Source: CAYQQU01 sp964419545
Lineage (GTDB): Bacteria; Bacteroidota; Bacteroidia; Chitinophagales; Saprospiraceae
Direction of reading: 5' to 3'
DNA: 64,000 nt
NCBI GenBank assembly: GCA_964419545.1
Contig: CAYQQU010000013.1
Coordinates: forward strand, 1-64,000
The first letter of the stretch is position 1, and each line of letters begins with the position of its first letter. The notes under the pieces are model-generated. The model was given only the letters and a program-made list of their open reading frames with translations. It had not been told where the DNA came from and ran no database searches. Positions 43,166 through 52,025 of this stretch are shown here, piece after piece. The position numbers and the translations under genes are program-made.

Positions 43166-43423
43166 ATGAAAACGTTACTGCATCCCAAAAAATGCCTGAC
43201 CTACAAAATGCTACAGGCTTACTACAGTAGTGAACTCCCGGTGGAAAAACGGTTCGAAGTTGAAAATCACTTGCTGGATTGCCCGCTATGCAGCGATGCG
43301 CTGGAGGGTTACCACCGCGCCCTGCAGGAAGGGTGGAGCGGAATCGATCAGGAAATGGCCTCCCTGCAAGCCGAAGTGACCAAAAAGCAACAAGGAGAAA
43401 CCGTGAAATCGGAAAACGACTGA
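43166..43423 (+). CDS. Small zinc-finger (HC2-type) putative anti-sigma protein
   Basis: The 85-residue protein contains the zinc-binding anti-sigma signature His-x3-Cys-x2-Cys in ENHLLDCPLCSDALEGY. The motif follows KCLTYKMLQAYYSSELPVE and precedes a charged helix. No membrane segment is present, so it would be a soluble anti-sigma, or the binding domain alone. Position directly after an ECF sigma gene supports the role, although the cognate target is not tested. Most Bacteroidota anti-sigmas of FecR type are larger and membrane-bound. Confidence 0.78.
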   Translation: MKTLLHPKKCLTYKMLQAYYSSELPVEKRFEVENHLLDCPLCSDALEGYHRALQEGWSGIDQEMASLQAEVTKKQQGETVKSEND

Positions 43424-43471
43424 TCTCGGTCCGGATCTGCCAGGAAATTGACCCGGATTAATAAGTCTTTG

Positions 43472-43513
43472 GCCCGGAACAAGTTTGGATTTACCCTACT
43501 CAATGTTCCGGGC
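43472..43513. terminator. Convergent hairpin between the anti-sigma gene and htpG
   Basis: Perfect 10-bp arms, GCCCGGAACA (43472-43481) and TGTTCCGGGC (43504-43513), lie between two convergent genes. No T-run follows, so this is only a probable terminator. Confidence 0.55.
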
Positions 43514-43523
43514 AACCTCTACG

Positions 43524-45389
43524 CTACTTCACGAAACTCAGGCTCCTGTTGATGAAGTCGGTGAGCGCCTTTCCTTTCAGCATGTTCTGGCTCAGACGCG
43601 CCAGGTTGAAAAGGTAGGTCGCCGTATCCTGGCGCTCAGCTTCTCCTTCCGTATTGATCAGTTTATCTGCAATGAGCGGGTGATTGGTATTGATCACCAG
43701 GTTGTACATATCAGGCATGCCTTCGAACTGCATTCCCTGCAGCGCCTGCATTTCCTTCATCCGCCGCATGAACTCCGGGCGCGTGATCATCACCGGCTGA
43801 TCTTCCGGCGACATCGGCTTGAGCATCACCGTACCACCAGACTCGGAGGTGATGGATTCGAAAATTTCCTTAACCGTCTTTTCCTGCTCTTCGTTGAGCA
43901 CCGACTCTTTCTTTTCGTCTTTCTGCACCAAATTGTCAATGGTATCGGAATCGACGCGGACGAAGGTAACGTCGGAACGCTTGTATTCCAGTTGCTGCAT
44001 CCAGTGATTGTCGATTACATTATCCATGATCAGCACGTCGTAACCGCGGCTGTAGCAGGCCTCGATCGGAGCATGCAGCTCAGTGGCGTCATTGGCGTAA
44101 AGCAATACCACCTTATTGTGTTTATCGGTTTGCACCGGCTTAACTTTCTCGACGTATTCCTCTACCGTAAACCGTTCCTTCTTTTCATTTTGAACGAGGG
44201 CGAATTTTTCCGCCTTCTCGTAAAACTTCTCGTCGGATATCATGCCGTATTTGACGAAAACGCTCAGATCGTTCCACTTCTCTTCGAATGCTTTGCGATC
44301 TTGCTTGAACAAGTCATTCAGCTTGTCGGCTACCTTGCGCGTAATATAGGAGCTGATCTTACGGACGTTGCTGTCGCTTTGCAGGTAACTGCGGGATACG
44401 TTGAGCGGAATGTCTGGCGAATCGATCACCCCGTGCAGCAGGGTGAGAAATTCCGGTACGATCTCCTTGACGTCATCCGTGACGTACACCTGATTGCTGT
44501 ACAACTGGATTTTGTTCTTCTGAACTTCGAAAGTGTTGTTGACTTTCGGGAAATACAGAATGCCCGTCAGGTTGAAAGGATAATCGATATTCAGGTGAAT
44601 CCAGAACATGGGCTCCGGACTGAACGGATAGAGTTCCTGGTAAAAGGCTTTGTAATCCTCGTCGGTGAGATCGGTCGGTTGTTTCTTCCAGGCCGGATCG
44701 GTATTGTTGATGATATTGTCGACCTCGATTTCTTTCTCCTTGCGGTCTTCCCCTTCGCCTTCGTATTCCGTTTCGGTACGCGTGCCGAATTGGATGGGGA
44801 TCGGCAGGAACTTGCAATATTTATCGAGCAGCCCCTGAATTCGGGATTGTTCGAGAAACTCCTTGCTGTCTTCCGAAATGTGCAGCACCACATCGGTGCC
44901 CCTTTCCGTTTTGTCGTTCTGATCCAGGGTATACTCGGGGCTGCCTTCGCACGTCCAGGTCACGCCCGGCGCATCTTCCCGGTACGACTTGGTGACGACT
45001 TCCACCTTTTGGGCCACCATGAAGGCGGAGTAAAAACCCAGGCCGAAGTTGCCGATGATCGCACTTTCGTCTTTGTATTTCTCCAAAAATTCATGAGCGC
45101 TGGAAAACGCAACCTGATTGAGGTATTTCAGCACTTCCTCTTCGCTCATCCCGATGCCCCGGTCGCGGACGGTCAGGGTTTTGTTCTCTTCATCAAGAAT
45201 AATTTCGATGGTCAGGTCGCCCAGCTCGCCGGTGGCTTCGCCACGCATTGAGAGGGTTTTCAGCTTCTGCGTGGCGTCGATCGCATTGGATACCAGTTCC
45301 CGCAGGAAAATTTCCTGATCGGAATAAAGGTACTTCTTGATGATGGGAAAAATATTCTCGGTTTGTACGGAAATGTTACCTTTCTGCAT
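43524..45389 (-). CDS. htpG: Molecular chaperone HtpG (Hsp90)
   Basis: HtpG is the bacterial Hsp90, an ATP-driven chaperone dimer. The GHKL ATPase motifs are visible: LRELVSNAIDATQKL, VRDRGIGMSEEEV and GNFGLGFYSAFMVA. Middle and C-terminal dimerisation domains follow, with typical sequence such as VSRSYLQSDSNVRKIS. I chose ATG 45389, giving MQKGNISVQTENIF, the usual family start. The frame extends to 45443 but without conserved residues. Total 621 residues. The upstream region is a long gene-free interval. Confidence 0.96.
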   Translation of the reverse strand: MQKGNISVQTENIFPIIKKYLYSDQEIFLRELVSNAIDATQKLKTLSMRGEATGELGDLTIEIILDEENKTLTVRDRGIGMSEEEVLKYLNQVAFSSAHEFLEKYKDESAIIGNFGLGFYSAFMVAQKVEVVTKSYREDAPGVTWTCEGSPEYTLDQNDKTERGTDVVLHISEDSKEFLEQSRIQGLLDKYCKFLPIPIQFGTRTETEYEGEGEDRKEKEIEVDNIINNTDPAWKKQPTDLTDEDYKAFYQELYPFSPEPMFWIHLNIDYPFNLTGILYFPKVNNTFEVQKNKIQLYSNQVYVTDDVKEIVPEFLTLLHGVIDSPDIPLNVSRSYLQSDSNVRKISSYITRKVADKLNDLFKQDRKAFEEKWNDLSVFVKYGMISDEKFYEKAEKFALVQNEKKERFTVEEYVEKVKPVQTDKHNKVVLLYANDATELHAPIEACYSRGYDVLIMDNVIDNHWMQQLEYKRSDVTFVRVDSDTIDNLVQKDEKKESVLNEEQEKTVKEIFESITSESGGTVMLKPMSPEDQPVMITRPEFMRRMKEMQALQGMQFEGMPDMYNLVINTNHPLIADKLINTEGEAERQDTATYLFNLARLSQNMLKGKALTDFINRSLSFVK

Positions 45390-45829
45390 ATTCAAAAGCG
45401 TTTTTCTGAAACTATGCCATTTTTTGAACAAAAGACGTGCCACCGCAAAAACCTGCCAAAATGGCGGTCGAGAGCGGCCCGTTCTACCCCAAAAGGTATA
45501 GTTATTGATTTTTTACGGCCTGCCCCTTTGATATTTCAAATAGTTTTATTTATTTTGCTATCGCATTGAAAAGATAAACCTACTTCCAAAAGAGCAAAAA
45601 GTCCTAATTCCATTCTTTCCTTGAGGGCTTTTCACATACCATAAATTACAAGTTGGATTTTTCTTTGTCGAGATCATTTGGGTCACTACCGTTAACGCTA
45701 TTCCACTAGCGTCATCCTTATGACTAAGATTTCGTCATAGCGTCCTTATGCGCCTTTCGGTCGATACCGATAGACTGTCCTTTCTGTTCCAACTTGTTCC
45801 ACTGACATTATTTTTCACAGGCATACTAA

Positions 45830-45991
45830 GAGCTTGTTTGGAGGTAGTGCTTTTGAAGCGAAAAACTCAGATTTTGGGTTCTCCCGAAGGCATTTTTCCG
45901 GCTCATAGCAGCGCTACGGGCCGGAAAAATGCCACAGGGAGGTTCCAAAAGCTGGGTTTTGCAGCCAAAATGACTACCTCCAAACAAGCTC
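45830..45991. mobile_element. 162-bp MITE, copy 2
   Basis: It is identical to the copy at 20159-20320, in the same orientation, with the same roughly 20-bp perfect terminal inverted repeats. It is flanked by TAA on both sides (3-bp target duplication). Absence of any base difference between copies implies recent spread. Confidence 0.88.
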
Positions 45992-46110
45992 TAAGTCAAC
46001 CGGCAGAAAACACACACTATGAAACGCAGATGCCGAAGCGGATATTCGCCCCAAAGACAACCCGCGGCGATATTTAACACCGATTAGATGAACATCACTA
46101 AAGAGGCTTA

Positions 46111-46223
46111 GGTCATTTTTTGACCCCAGGAGTGAGTGAGACCGGTTCAAAGGGGGGTAGAACTGGTTTTCCACTCACTTCCTGTTTTTAAAAAGGCAGC
46201 CCGTTGCGGCTGCCTTTTTTTTT
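46111..46223 (+). ncRNA. Candidate small RNA 3' region: three hairpins and terminator
   Basis: In order: GGTCA/TGACC stem (46111-46115, 46121-46125). Next a two-part stem, AGTGAGTG/CACTCACT (46131-46138, 46172-46179), enclosing ACCGGTTC/GAACTGGT (46141-46148, 46160-46167). Last a GGCAGCC/GGCTGCC terminator stem with nine T. On the plus strand there is no gene for this terminator to serve, which suggests a non-coding transcript. No promoter was identified and no known RNA family was recognised. Confidence 0.35.
46195..46223. terminator. Intrinsic terminator (bidirectional) after the M28 peptidase gene
   Basis: GGCAGCC (46195-46201) and GGCTGCC (46208-46214) are followed by nine T on the plus strand and by a weaker T-run on the minus strand. 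It can end the minus-strand M28 gene and any plus-strand transcript. Confidence 0.8.
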
Positions 46224-46248
46224 ATCCATCCTGTAAAACGAAAGCGCA

Positions 46249-47862
46249 TCAGCGATCCAGCGGCTTGTCGACTTTGATCCGTTCCGGACGGTTCGCCAGC
46301 TCCCAGGTAGTATGAAATACCAGCTTTCCGATTTTTACCATTTTCTCGAAATTGATCTTCTCGACCGTATCGCTGGTGCGATGGTAATCCGGGTGGGTGC
46401 CGTTGAAATAAAAAATAGCCGGAATGCCGTTGCGGGCGAAATTGTAATGATCCGAGCGGTAGTAATAGCGATTGGGATCGTCTTCGGCATTATAGGTGTA
46501 ATCGAGTTCGAGTTGTGTGTATTTAGCGTTCGCCGCTTCGTTGATCTGGTGCAGCTCGCTGCTCAGCCGGTCGGCGCCGATGACGTAAACGTAGTTGGGA
46601 TCATCCTGATGCTTCTCATCGACCCGCCCCACCATATCGACATTGACGTTAACCACCGTTTGCTCCAGCGGAAAAACTGGATGCGACACGTAGTACTCCG
46701 ACCCGAGCAGTCCTTTTTCTTCACCGGATACCAGCATGACCAGTACGCTGCGCCGGGGGCCCGCCCCGTTTTCTTTGGCTTTGGCGAGCGCTTCGCATAC
46801 TTCGAGAGCCACTGAAGTACCCGAGCCGTTATCGTCGGCGCCGTTGTATACCTCTTCGCCGCGCATGCCCAGGTGGTCGTAGTGCGCCGTTACGATCACC
46901 ACCTCGTCTTTCAGCTCGGGATCCGTTCCTTCGATATACCCCAGGACATTTTCGCCGGTGACGCCGTCGCGGCTTTTCTCCGCCAGCAGATCGATATTTG
47001 TCCTCAGGGCCACGGCTTTACTTTTTCCTTTCTCTTTGATCCGGTCCCGGGCTTTGATCACTTTATCGTAGCGATCCCCCATCAGCTTGGCGGCGGTAGT
47101 GGTGGAAACCCAAAAATTGGGCAGGCCTTCATTTTGCGTGGCGCCCGGTTCTTCCATCCGCAGCCGGCTGTTGAGAATATAGCGGCGGGCCTGTCGGAGG
47201 TTTTCCCGAAAGTGCTCGTCGATGAAAAACACGGCCGCCGCGCCGTTTTCTTTTGCCGTCAGCACCTTGCGCCGCCAATTGCCGGACCAATCGGAAGGCG
47301 TTTCCGTGCCGGTCAGGAGCGAGACGCCTTCTGCTATAGGCTCCCCTGCATAGATGAGAATGGCTTTGCCTTCGACCTTTCTTCTCTTGTAGTCGCTATA
47401 GCGTTCGTCGTCGATCCCGTAGCCCAGAAAAACGACATCGTCGAAGTCGGTCAGTTCCGTCTTCGGATCATTGGCTCCGGGAAAAGCATAAAAATCTTTC
47501 AGGTGTTGCAGGGTATCTCCGCCGGCGACGAAAACCACTTCCTGCCAGCGATCGCGCGTAAACCGCATTTGCTGATAATAAGACCCTTCATCGCCGATGG
47601 GAGGCAGTCCGAGGTGCTGAAAATATCCGGCGATGTATTCGGCGGCCAGCTTCTGCCCCTCCGTACCGGTTTCTCTGCCTTGGTATTCATCTGAAGCCAG
47701 AATGGAGAGATGGCGATAGAGGTCGTCCTGAGTGATAGACTGAGCCAGCGCTTCGGGCGACGGACTGGTGCTGCGCGCCGGATCCTGGCCCTGGGCCCGG
47801 ACGACGCCATTCGTCAAAACAAAAAACAGCAACAGCGCGTAGGTGAAAGGGGACTGCTTCAT
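46249..47862 (-). CDS. M28 family metallopeptidase (secreted)
   Basis: The 537-residue protein has a signal peptide (cleavage near VVRAQG). A PA-like insert lies between about 130 and 270, and then the M28 zinc-peptidase core: VVIVTAHYDHLGMRG (first His/Asp), NGADDNGSGTSVALEV (bridging Asp), VSGEEKGLLGSEYY (catalytic Glu pair), and later metal ligands around VNVDMVGRVD and HPDYHRTSDTVEKI. Family members are aminopeptidases or carboxypeptidases. The substrate is open. It follows rpiB by 27 bases on the same strand, so they may be co-transcribed. Confidence 0.93.
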   Translation of the reverse strand: MKQSPFTYALLLFFVLTNGVVRAQGQDPARSTSPSPEALAQSITQDDLYRHLSILASDEYQGRETGTEGQKLAAEYIAGYFQHLGLPPIGDEGSYYQQMRFTRDRWQEVVFVAGGDTLQHLKDFYAFPGANDPKTELTDFDDVVFLGYGIDDERYSDYKRRKVEGKAILIYAGEPIAEGVSLLTGTETPSDWSGNWRRKVLTAKENGAAAVFFIDEHFRENLRQARRYILNSRLRMEEPGATQNEGLPNFWVSTTTAAKLMGDRYDKVIKARDRIKEKGKSKAVALRTNIDLLAEKSRDGVTGENVLGYIEGTDPELKDEVVIVTAHYDHLGMRGEEVYNGADDNGSGTSVALEVCEALAKAKENGAGPRRSVLVMLVSGEEKGLLGSEYYVSHPVFPLEQTVVNVNVDMVGRVDEKHQDDPNYVYVIGADRLSSELHQINEAANAKYTQLELDYTYNAEDDPNRYYYRSDHYNFARNGIPAIFYFNGTHPDYHRTSDTVEKINFEKMVKIGKLVFHTTWELANRPERIKVDKPLDR

Positions 47863-47889
47863 TTTACATCGATTGATTTTGTCAGCGAA

Positions 47890-48333
47890 TTAACAACTTA
47901 TGGGAATTTTTTCGACCCGGCGAAGGTGCCGGCCGCCTTCGAAGGAAGCGTTCAGAAAAGCATCGACCATGGATAAGGCCAACTCTTCGCTGACGAAGCG
48001 CGCCGGCAGCGCCAGCACGTTGGCGTCGTTATGCTGGCGGGCCAGCTCGGCCAGTTCTTCTTTCCAGCACAAAGCCGCCCGGATACCGGCGTGTTTGTTG
48101 GCGGCCATGGCCACGCCGTTGCCGCTACCGCAGATTACGATACCCAGCTGGGCGGCGCCCTTTTCGACCGCTTCCGCTACCGGATGAACAAAGTCGGGGT
48201 AATCAACGGATTCCTCAGAATCCGTACCGAAGTCCCGCACCTCGATATCCCGCTCTTCCAGCAGATGGATGATGCTGTCTTTGATCGGAAACCCTGCATG
48301 GTCGCAACCGACGGCAATGGTTTTGACTTCCAT
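47890..48333 (-). CDS. rpiB: Ribose-5-phosphate isomerase B
   Basis: RpiB interconverts ribose-5-phosphate and ribulose-5-phosphate in the pentose phosphate pathway. The 147-residue protein starts TIAVGCDHAGFPIKDSI and has the active-site segment GIVICGSGNGVAMAANKH. The catalytic position is Cys in IVICGSG, as in LacAB/RpiB enzymes with a Cys base. HNDANVLALPARF follows. The start at 48333 places the conserved CDHAG motif at the usual distance. It precedes the M28 gene. Confidence 0.95.
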   Translation of the reverse strand: MEVKTIAVGCDHAGFPIKDSIIHLLEERDIEVRDFGTDSEESVDYPDFVHPVAEAVEKGAAQLGIVICGSGNGVAMAANKHAGIRAALCWKEELAELARQHNDANVLALPARFVSEELALSMVDAFLNASFEGGRHLRRVEKIPISC

Positions 48334-48369
48334 TTCTTAAAAAATATTTTTAACCCCTAAAGTTACTTA

Positions 48370-48413
48370 AAACGAATAGGTTTGCCAACACCTGCTGACA
48401 AACCTATTCGTTT
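48370..48413. terminator. Perfect 15-bp inverted repeat after the DUF2723 gene
   Basis: Arms 48370-48384 and 48399-48413 are perfectly complementary around a 14-base loop. It separates the DUF2723 gene from rpiB. The T-run is weak on both sides, so terminator is the most likely reading but not certain. Confidence 0.6.
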
Positions 48414-48444
48414 ACAACCCGACACCAAGGCCGCAAAAAAAAGA

Positions 48445-51400
48445 TCAATCCATCGGGAAAGACTGCCCGCCCTGCCCTTCGGGCACATCCAGCTTATAGG
48501 CTGCGAACTTCGCTTTCAGCTCTTCGAGGAAAGCGGTATCGCCGGCTTTTTCGACTTCCCGGATCAGGTCTTCCATCGTCTGATAGGCCAGCGCATAGTC
48601 GGTTCGGAAGCTCGATTCGATGATGGAAGGGTCTATGGAATCGTAAAAAGCGAGGTATTCCGTCGTTTCCTGCGCGAGGATCTCCATGTGGGGTTTGGCT
48701 TCTTCGTAGGCATCGGCCTGGAAGAGCACCGCCAGCATGTACATCGTGCGATAGTCGTACCGGAAGTTCATATGCGGGAAAGCCTCAAAGTATTTGTTGA
48801 CCAGCTCGATCGCTTTGTCCCGCTCTCCCTGTTTCAGGAAAGCGAAAGCCGCCCGTCGGATGGCCAGCTGATGGCTCTGAATGCTGGGCGCGTAGCTATG
48901 GTCTACGTACAGGCGTTTTTTGTCGAAGTTGCCCCAACGGAACTTGTTCATCACATTTTCATAGACGATCTCCGGCGCCACCCGGCCGCTGCCGATGATC
49001 CCGTAAACCGGGTCGCTCTCCGATTTTACCGGCATGATGCGCAGCGCCAGCCCTTCCAGCTGCATATAATCGTCGAGGCCGAACAATTTCGACTGGCGAG
49101 TGGTGACGGCGAAATAGATAGGCCGTTCCCAGAGGTTGGAAGCGATGATGTCCAGGATGGCCAGTTCGTCTTTGATGAGGTATTCCCGGTTGGGCAATTT
49201 GACGGGAATACGCGAGACCATGCCGGCCGAATCGGCCGGCGTAAAGAGCCCCAGCTCGCGCACCCTTTGCTGGTTGACCGGAATGAAGACGTTCTTGGTA
49301 GGATAATAACTTTCGATCTCCCGGCCGGCGCCGGCGCGCAGGGGGTGTTTTTCTCCGATAAACTTGATGAACGCCTGCAGATTCATCGGCTTATCCTGGC
49401 CGCTCGGATTGTAGTAGAAAACCTGATTGCGTTTCTTGCCCCGGTAAGCTTCCCGGGGAATGGTCATCTTGATGGGCGCCGATTCGTTCAACTGCCGGCG
49501 CAGCAGGTCGATGTACCAGTCGACAGCGATCAGGCTCAGGTTGACCACCCGCACGTCCGTCCGGATGCCTTCCACTTCCTGGGCGTACCAAAGCGGATAG
49601 GTGTCGTTATCGCCGTAAGTGAAGATGATCGCGTTTTCCTCGCAGGAGTTGAGGAAGTTGGCGGCGTAATCGCGGGCGCCGTACTGGTCGGCGCGGCTGT
49701 GATCGTCGTAATTTTCGAAGCCCATCAGCAGCGGCGCAACCAATACCAGGGCCGAAGCGCCGACGGCGACCGGCAGGCCGGCCTGATTCATACGCGAACG
49801 CACGAATTCAAAAATACCCAGCACCGCCATCCCGATCCAGATACAATAGGTAAAGAAAGAAGCGGCCAGCACATAATCGCGCTCCCGCGGCTCGTTAGGC
49901 GGCTGGTTGGAATAAATGATGATGCCGATACCGGTAATGACGAACAAGGCCAGCAGGCCGTACGCTTCGTTCCGGCTCCTTGAGAAATGGAAAAACAAAC
50001 CGACCAGACCGAACAGGAAGGGCAACATGTAATAAGTATTACGCGACTGGTCGGTTTTCGCGGTCTCCGGCAGTTCGCTTTGATTGTACAAACGCATCCG
50101 GTCGAGAAAAGGAATGCCTGAGATCCAGTGTCCGCTCGACTTATCCCAGGGATAATATCCCTGCACCCCGTTCTGGCGCCCGGAGAAGTTCCACATGAAA
50201 TACCGCCAATACATCCAGCCGATCTGATACTGCCAGAAAAACCGAAGGTTGTCAAAGCCGTTGGGACGGCCCGGGGGAAGGGGCTCGTTCGGGTTCAACC
50301 CCATCCATTGTTTGTACAGGCCGTAGCGCGTCTCCTGATAGTCGCCCATCCGTGGAAAGAGCACTTTGTCGGCATCGTCATAAACGTATGACACTTTATA
50401 GTCGACAATATCGTATCCGTCGTCTACCTGCCCGTACCGGTCTTTCGTCTCCGTATCGACCGGGCGTGCGTTGAAGTGAGGCCCCCGCAGCAGCGGTCGC
50501 TCCCCGTACTGTTCGCGGTTGAGGTAGGGGATCAGGCGCATGGCGTCGCTCGGATCGTTCATGTTGATGGGCGGATCGGCATTGGCGCGCACAACGATGA
50601 CGCCGATGGTGGAAAAGCCGATCATCACCAGCATCGCCGATACGATGATGTATTGCAATACCGCCAGTTTTTTCTGGTGCGCATAGCGCAAACCGAAGAA
50701 AACGACCGCGAGAATGACCAGAAGGGTCGGGATCAGGCCCGAATGGAAAGGCATTCCCATGCCGTTGACGGTAAACAGCTCAAAGGCGCCCCAAAGCTTG
50801 GGGATACCGACAATGATCAACGTCTGAATGGCGACGATGATCACTACCCCCACGGCCGCCGAGGCCAGCATTCCGAGGAAAGTATGGTCTTTGTATTTTT
50901 TGTGGTAATAGAAAATCGCGAGCGCCGGAAAAGTAAGGATACTCAGCAAGTGCACCCCGATGGACAAGCCCGCGGCATAGAACGCGAAAATGAGCCAGCG
51001 ATCCGACTGTGGGTTGTCCGGCAGCATGTACCACTTGATCACCGACCACAGGGTAAGGGTGGTAAAGAAAGTAGACATGGCGTAAACCTCGCCTTCTACC
51101 GCCGAGAACCAGACCGAAGAGGTGAAAGCCGTGGCCAGGCCCGCGACCAGGCCGGCGCCCGCCAGTGCGACCGTCTGCGGCAAGGAGGGGGTCTCCTCTT
51201 TGCTCATCAGCGTCAGCTTACCGAGCATGATCGTCGTCCAGCAAATGAACATCGCGCCAAATGCTGTACACAGGCCCGACAGCAGGTTGATGGAATAAGC
51301 AATATTCTCCGGATTGTCGGAAAAGATATCGGCAATCCAGGTGAACACCCGGCCGACCAGCAGGAACAAAGGCGCTCCCGGCGGGTGAACCACCTGCAGT

Positions 51401-51534
51401 TTATAGGCTCCCAGGATAAACTCTCCGCAATCCCACAAACTCCCGGTCGGTTCTGCCGAAAAGAAGAAAACCGTAGCCGCGATGGCGAAAACCAACCACC
51501 CGGTGAAGTCAATGATCCGCTTAGGTGAATTCAT
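48445..51534 (-). CDS. DUF2723 (TMEM260-type) membrane protein, putative O-mannosyltransferase-like
   Basis: The 1029-residue protein starts with a TM segment and the DUF2723 signature SAEPTGSLWDCGEFILGAYK followed by LQVVHPPGAPLFLLVGRVF. That is a membrane GT-C-like arrangement with an acidic residue after the first TM. About twelve TM segments occupy the first 600 residues. The C-terminal 400 residues are soluble with some TPR-like helices. Human TMEM260, which shares this domain, is an O-mannosyltransferase. Transfer of a sugar to secreted proteins is inferred. Gene-end signal and promoter both fit a single-gene transcript. Confidence 0.85.
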   Translation of the reverse strand: MNSPKRIIDFTGWLVFAIAATVFFFSAEPTGSLWDCGEFILGAYKLQVVHPPGAPLFLLVGRVFTWIADIFSDNPENIAYSINLLSGLCTAFGAMFICWTTIMLGKLTLMSKEETPSLPQTVALAGAGLVAGLATAFTSSVWFSAVEGEVYAMSTFFTTLTLWSVIKWYMLPDNPQSDRWLIFAFYAAGLSIGVHLLSILTFPALAIFYYHKKYKDHTFLGMLASAAVGVVIIVAIQTLIIVGIPKLWGAFELFTVNGMGMPFHSGLIPTLLVILAVVFFGLRYAHQKKLAVLQYIIVSAMLVMIGFSTIGVIVVRANADPPINMNDPSDAMRLIPYLNREQYGERPLLRGPHFNARPVDTETKDRYGQVDDGYDIVDYKVSYVYDDADKVLFPRMGDYQETRYGLYKQWMGLNPNEPLPPGRPNGFDNLRFFWQYQIGWMYWRYFMWNFSGRQNGVQGYYPWDKSSGHWISGIPFLDRMRLYNQSELPETAKTDQSRNTYYMLPFLFGLVGLFFHFSRSRNEAYGLLALFVITGIGIIIYSNQPPNEPRERDYVLAASFFTYCIWIGMAVLGIFEFVRSRMNQAGLPVAVGASALVLVAPLLMGFENYDDHSRADQYGARDYAANFLNSCEENAIIFTYGDNDTYPLWYAQEVEGIRTDVRVVNLSLIAVDWYIDLLRRQLNESAPIKMTIPREAYRGKKRNQVFYYNPSGQDKPMNLQAFIKFIGEKHPLRAGAGREIESYYPTKNVFIPVNQQRVRELGLFTPADSAGMVSRIPVKLPNREYLIKDELAILDIIASNLWERPIYFAVTTRQSKLFGLDDYMQLEGLALRIMPVKSESDPVYGIIGSGRVAPEIVYENVMNKFRWGNFDKKRLYVDHSYAPSIQSHQLAIRRAAFAFLKQGERDKAIELVNKYFEAFPHMNFRYDYRTMYMLAVLFQADAYEEAKPHMEILAQETTEYLAFYDSIDPSIIESSFRTDYALAYQTMEDLIREVEKAGDTAFLEELKAKFAAYKLDVPEGQGGQSFPMD

Positions 51535-51574
51535 TCTTTGTGTTTTAAGCTATTCCTCTGCGATTTCAGAAATG

Positions 51575-51582
51575 CAAAAGTA
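51575..51582 (-). promoter_or_regulatory. -7 promoter element of the DUF2723 gene
   Basis: The minus strand reads TACTTTTG, an exact TAnnTTTG match, about 40 bases before the ATG at 51534. Confidence 0.5.
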
Positions 51583-51763
51583 AAAAAATATTACCAGCAA
51601 TCGGCCAATCGACAAGGGCCTATGGCCCGGGCTAAACCCAAAGTTTTCAGGCTGTAAAAGGCGCCGCTGCAAAAAAAGTGACCCGCCAATCCGATCCCGG
51701 TCCTTGCTCATTCGACAATCTTTGCAGATATTCCCAAAATTAAACGACAACCCGATTCGCATT

Positions 51764-51934
51764 ATGATCAAATGGCTCCTTACCGGACTAATCGTTTATC
51801 TGCTGTACCGGTACTTTATCGCTACTCCGGCTATTCCTCCCGCCGGTTCTTCGGACGAAACACGCCAATCAACCGATTCGCAAACCAAACGGGATGAAGA
51901 AGGAGAATACATCGATTATGAGGAAGTGGACTGA
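51764..51934 (+). CDS. DUF4834-like small membrane protein
   Basis: The 56-residue protein has one N-terminal TM helix (WLLTGLIVYLLYRYFI) and a short polar tail ending GEYIDYEEVD, which resembles the conserved end of DUF4834 proteins in Bacteroidota. Function is unknown. I chose ATG 51764 because the preceding 20 residues of the open frame are not hydrophobic and dilute the signal-anchor. It lies 91 bases before the RluA-type gene on the same strand. Confidence 0.7.
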   Translation: MIKWLLTGLIVYLLYRYFIATPAIPPAGSSDETRQSTDSQTKRDEEGEYIDYEEVD

Positions 51935-52025
51935 GCGCCGGCCTGAAGGTAGTCTTTTTAACTGCAAAAGCACTATTTTCAAATAACGCAAAGCCCTTCC
52001 CAAAAACCATTTACACTTACCCCTG

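Larger units (their letters stand above)
45390..46248. other. 859-bp gene-free interval with MITE and hairpins
   Basis: No convincing coding frame is present between htpG and the M28 peptidase gene. The interval contains the htpG upstream region, MITE copy 2, and downstream of it a series of three hairpins ending in a T-run (46111-46223). The stretch 45600-45830 is AT-richer than the surrounding genes and shows no feature I recognise. Confidence 0.6.

Noticed and set aside
46141..46165. GGTTCAAA resembling a tRNA T-loop
   Set aside because: No acceptor, D or anticodon stems can be drawn around it. It is part of a different hairpin.
45974..46174. 66-codon minus-strand frame after the MITE
   Set aside because: Starts within the hairpin region, ends in the MITE, and shows no protein-like features.
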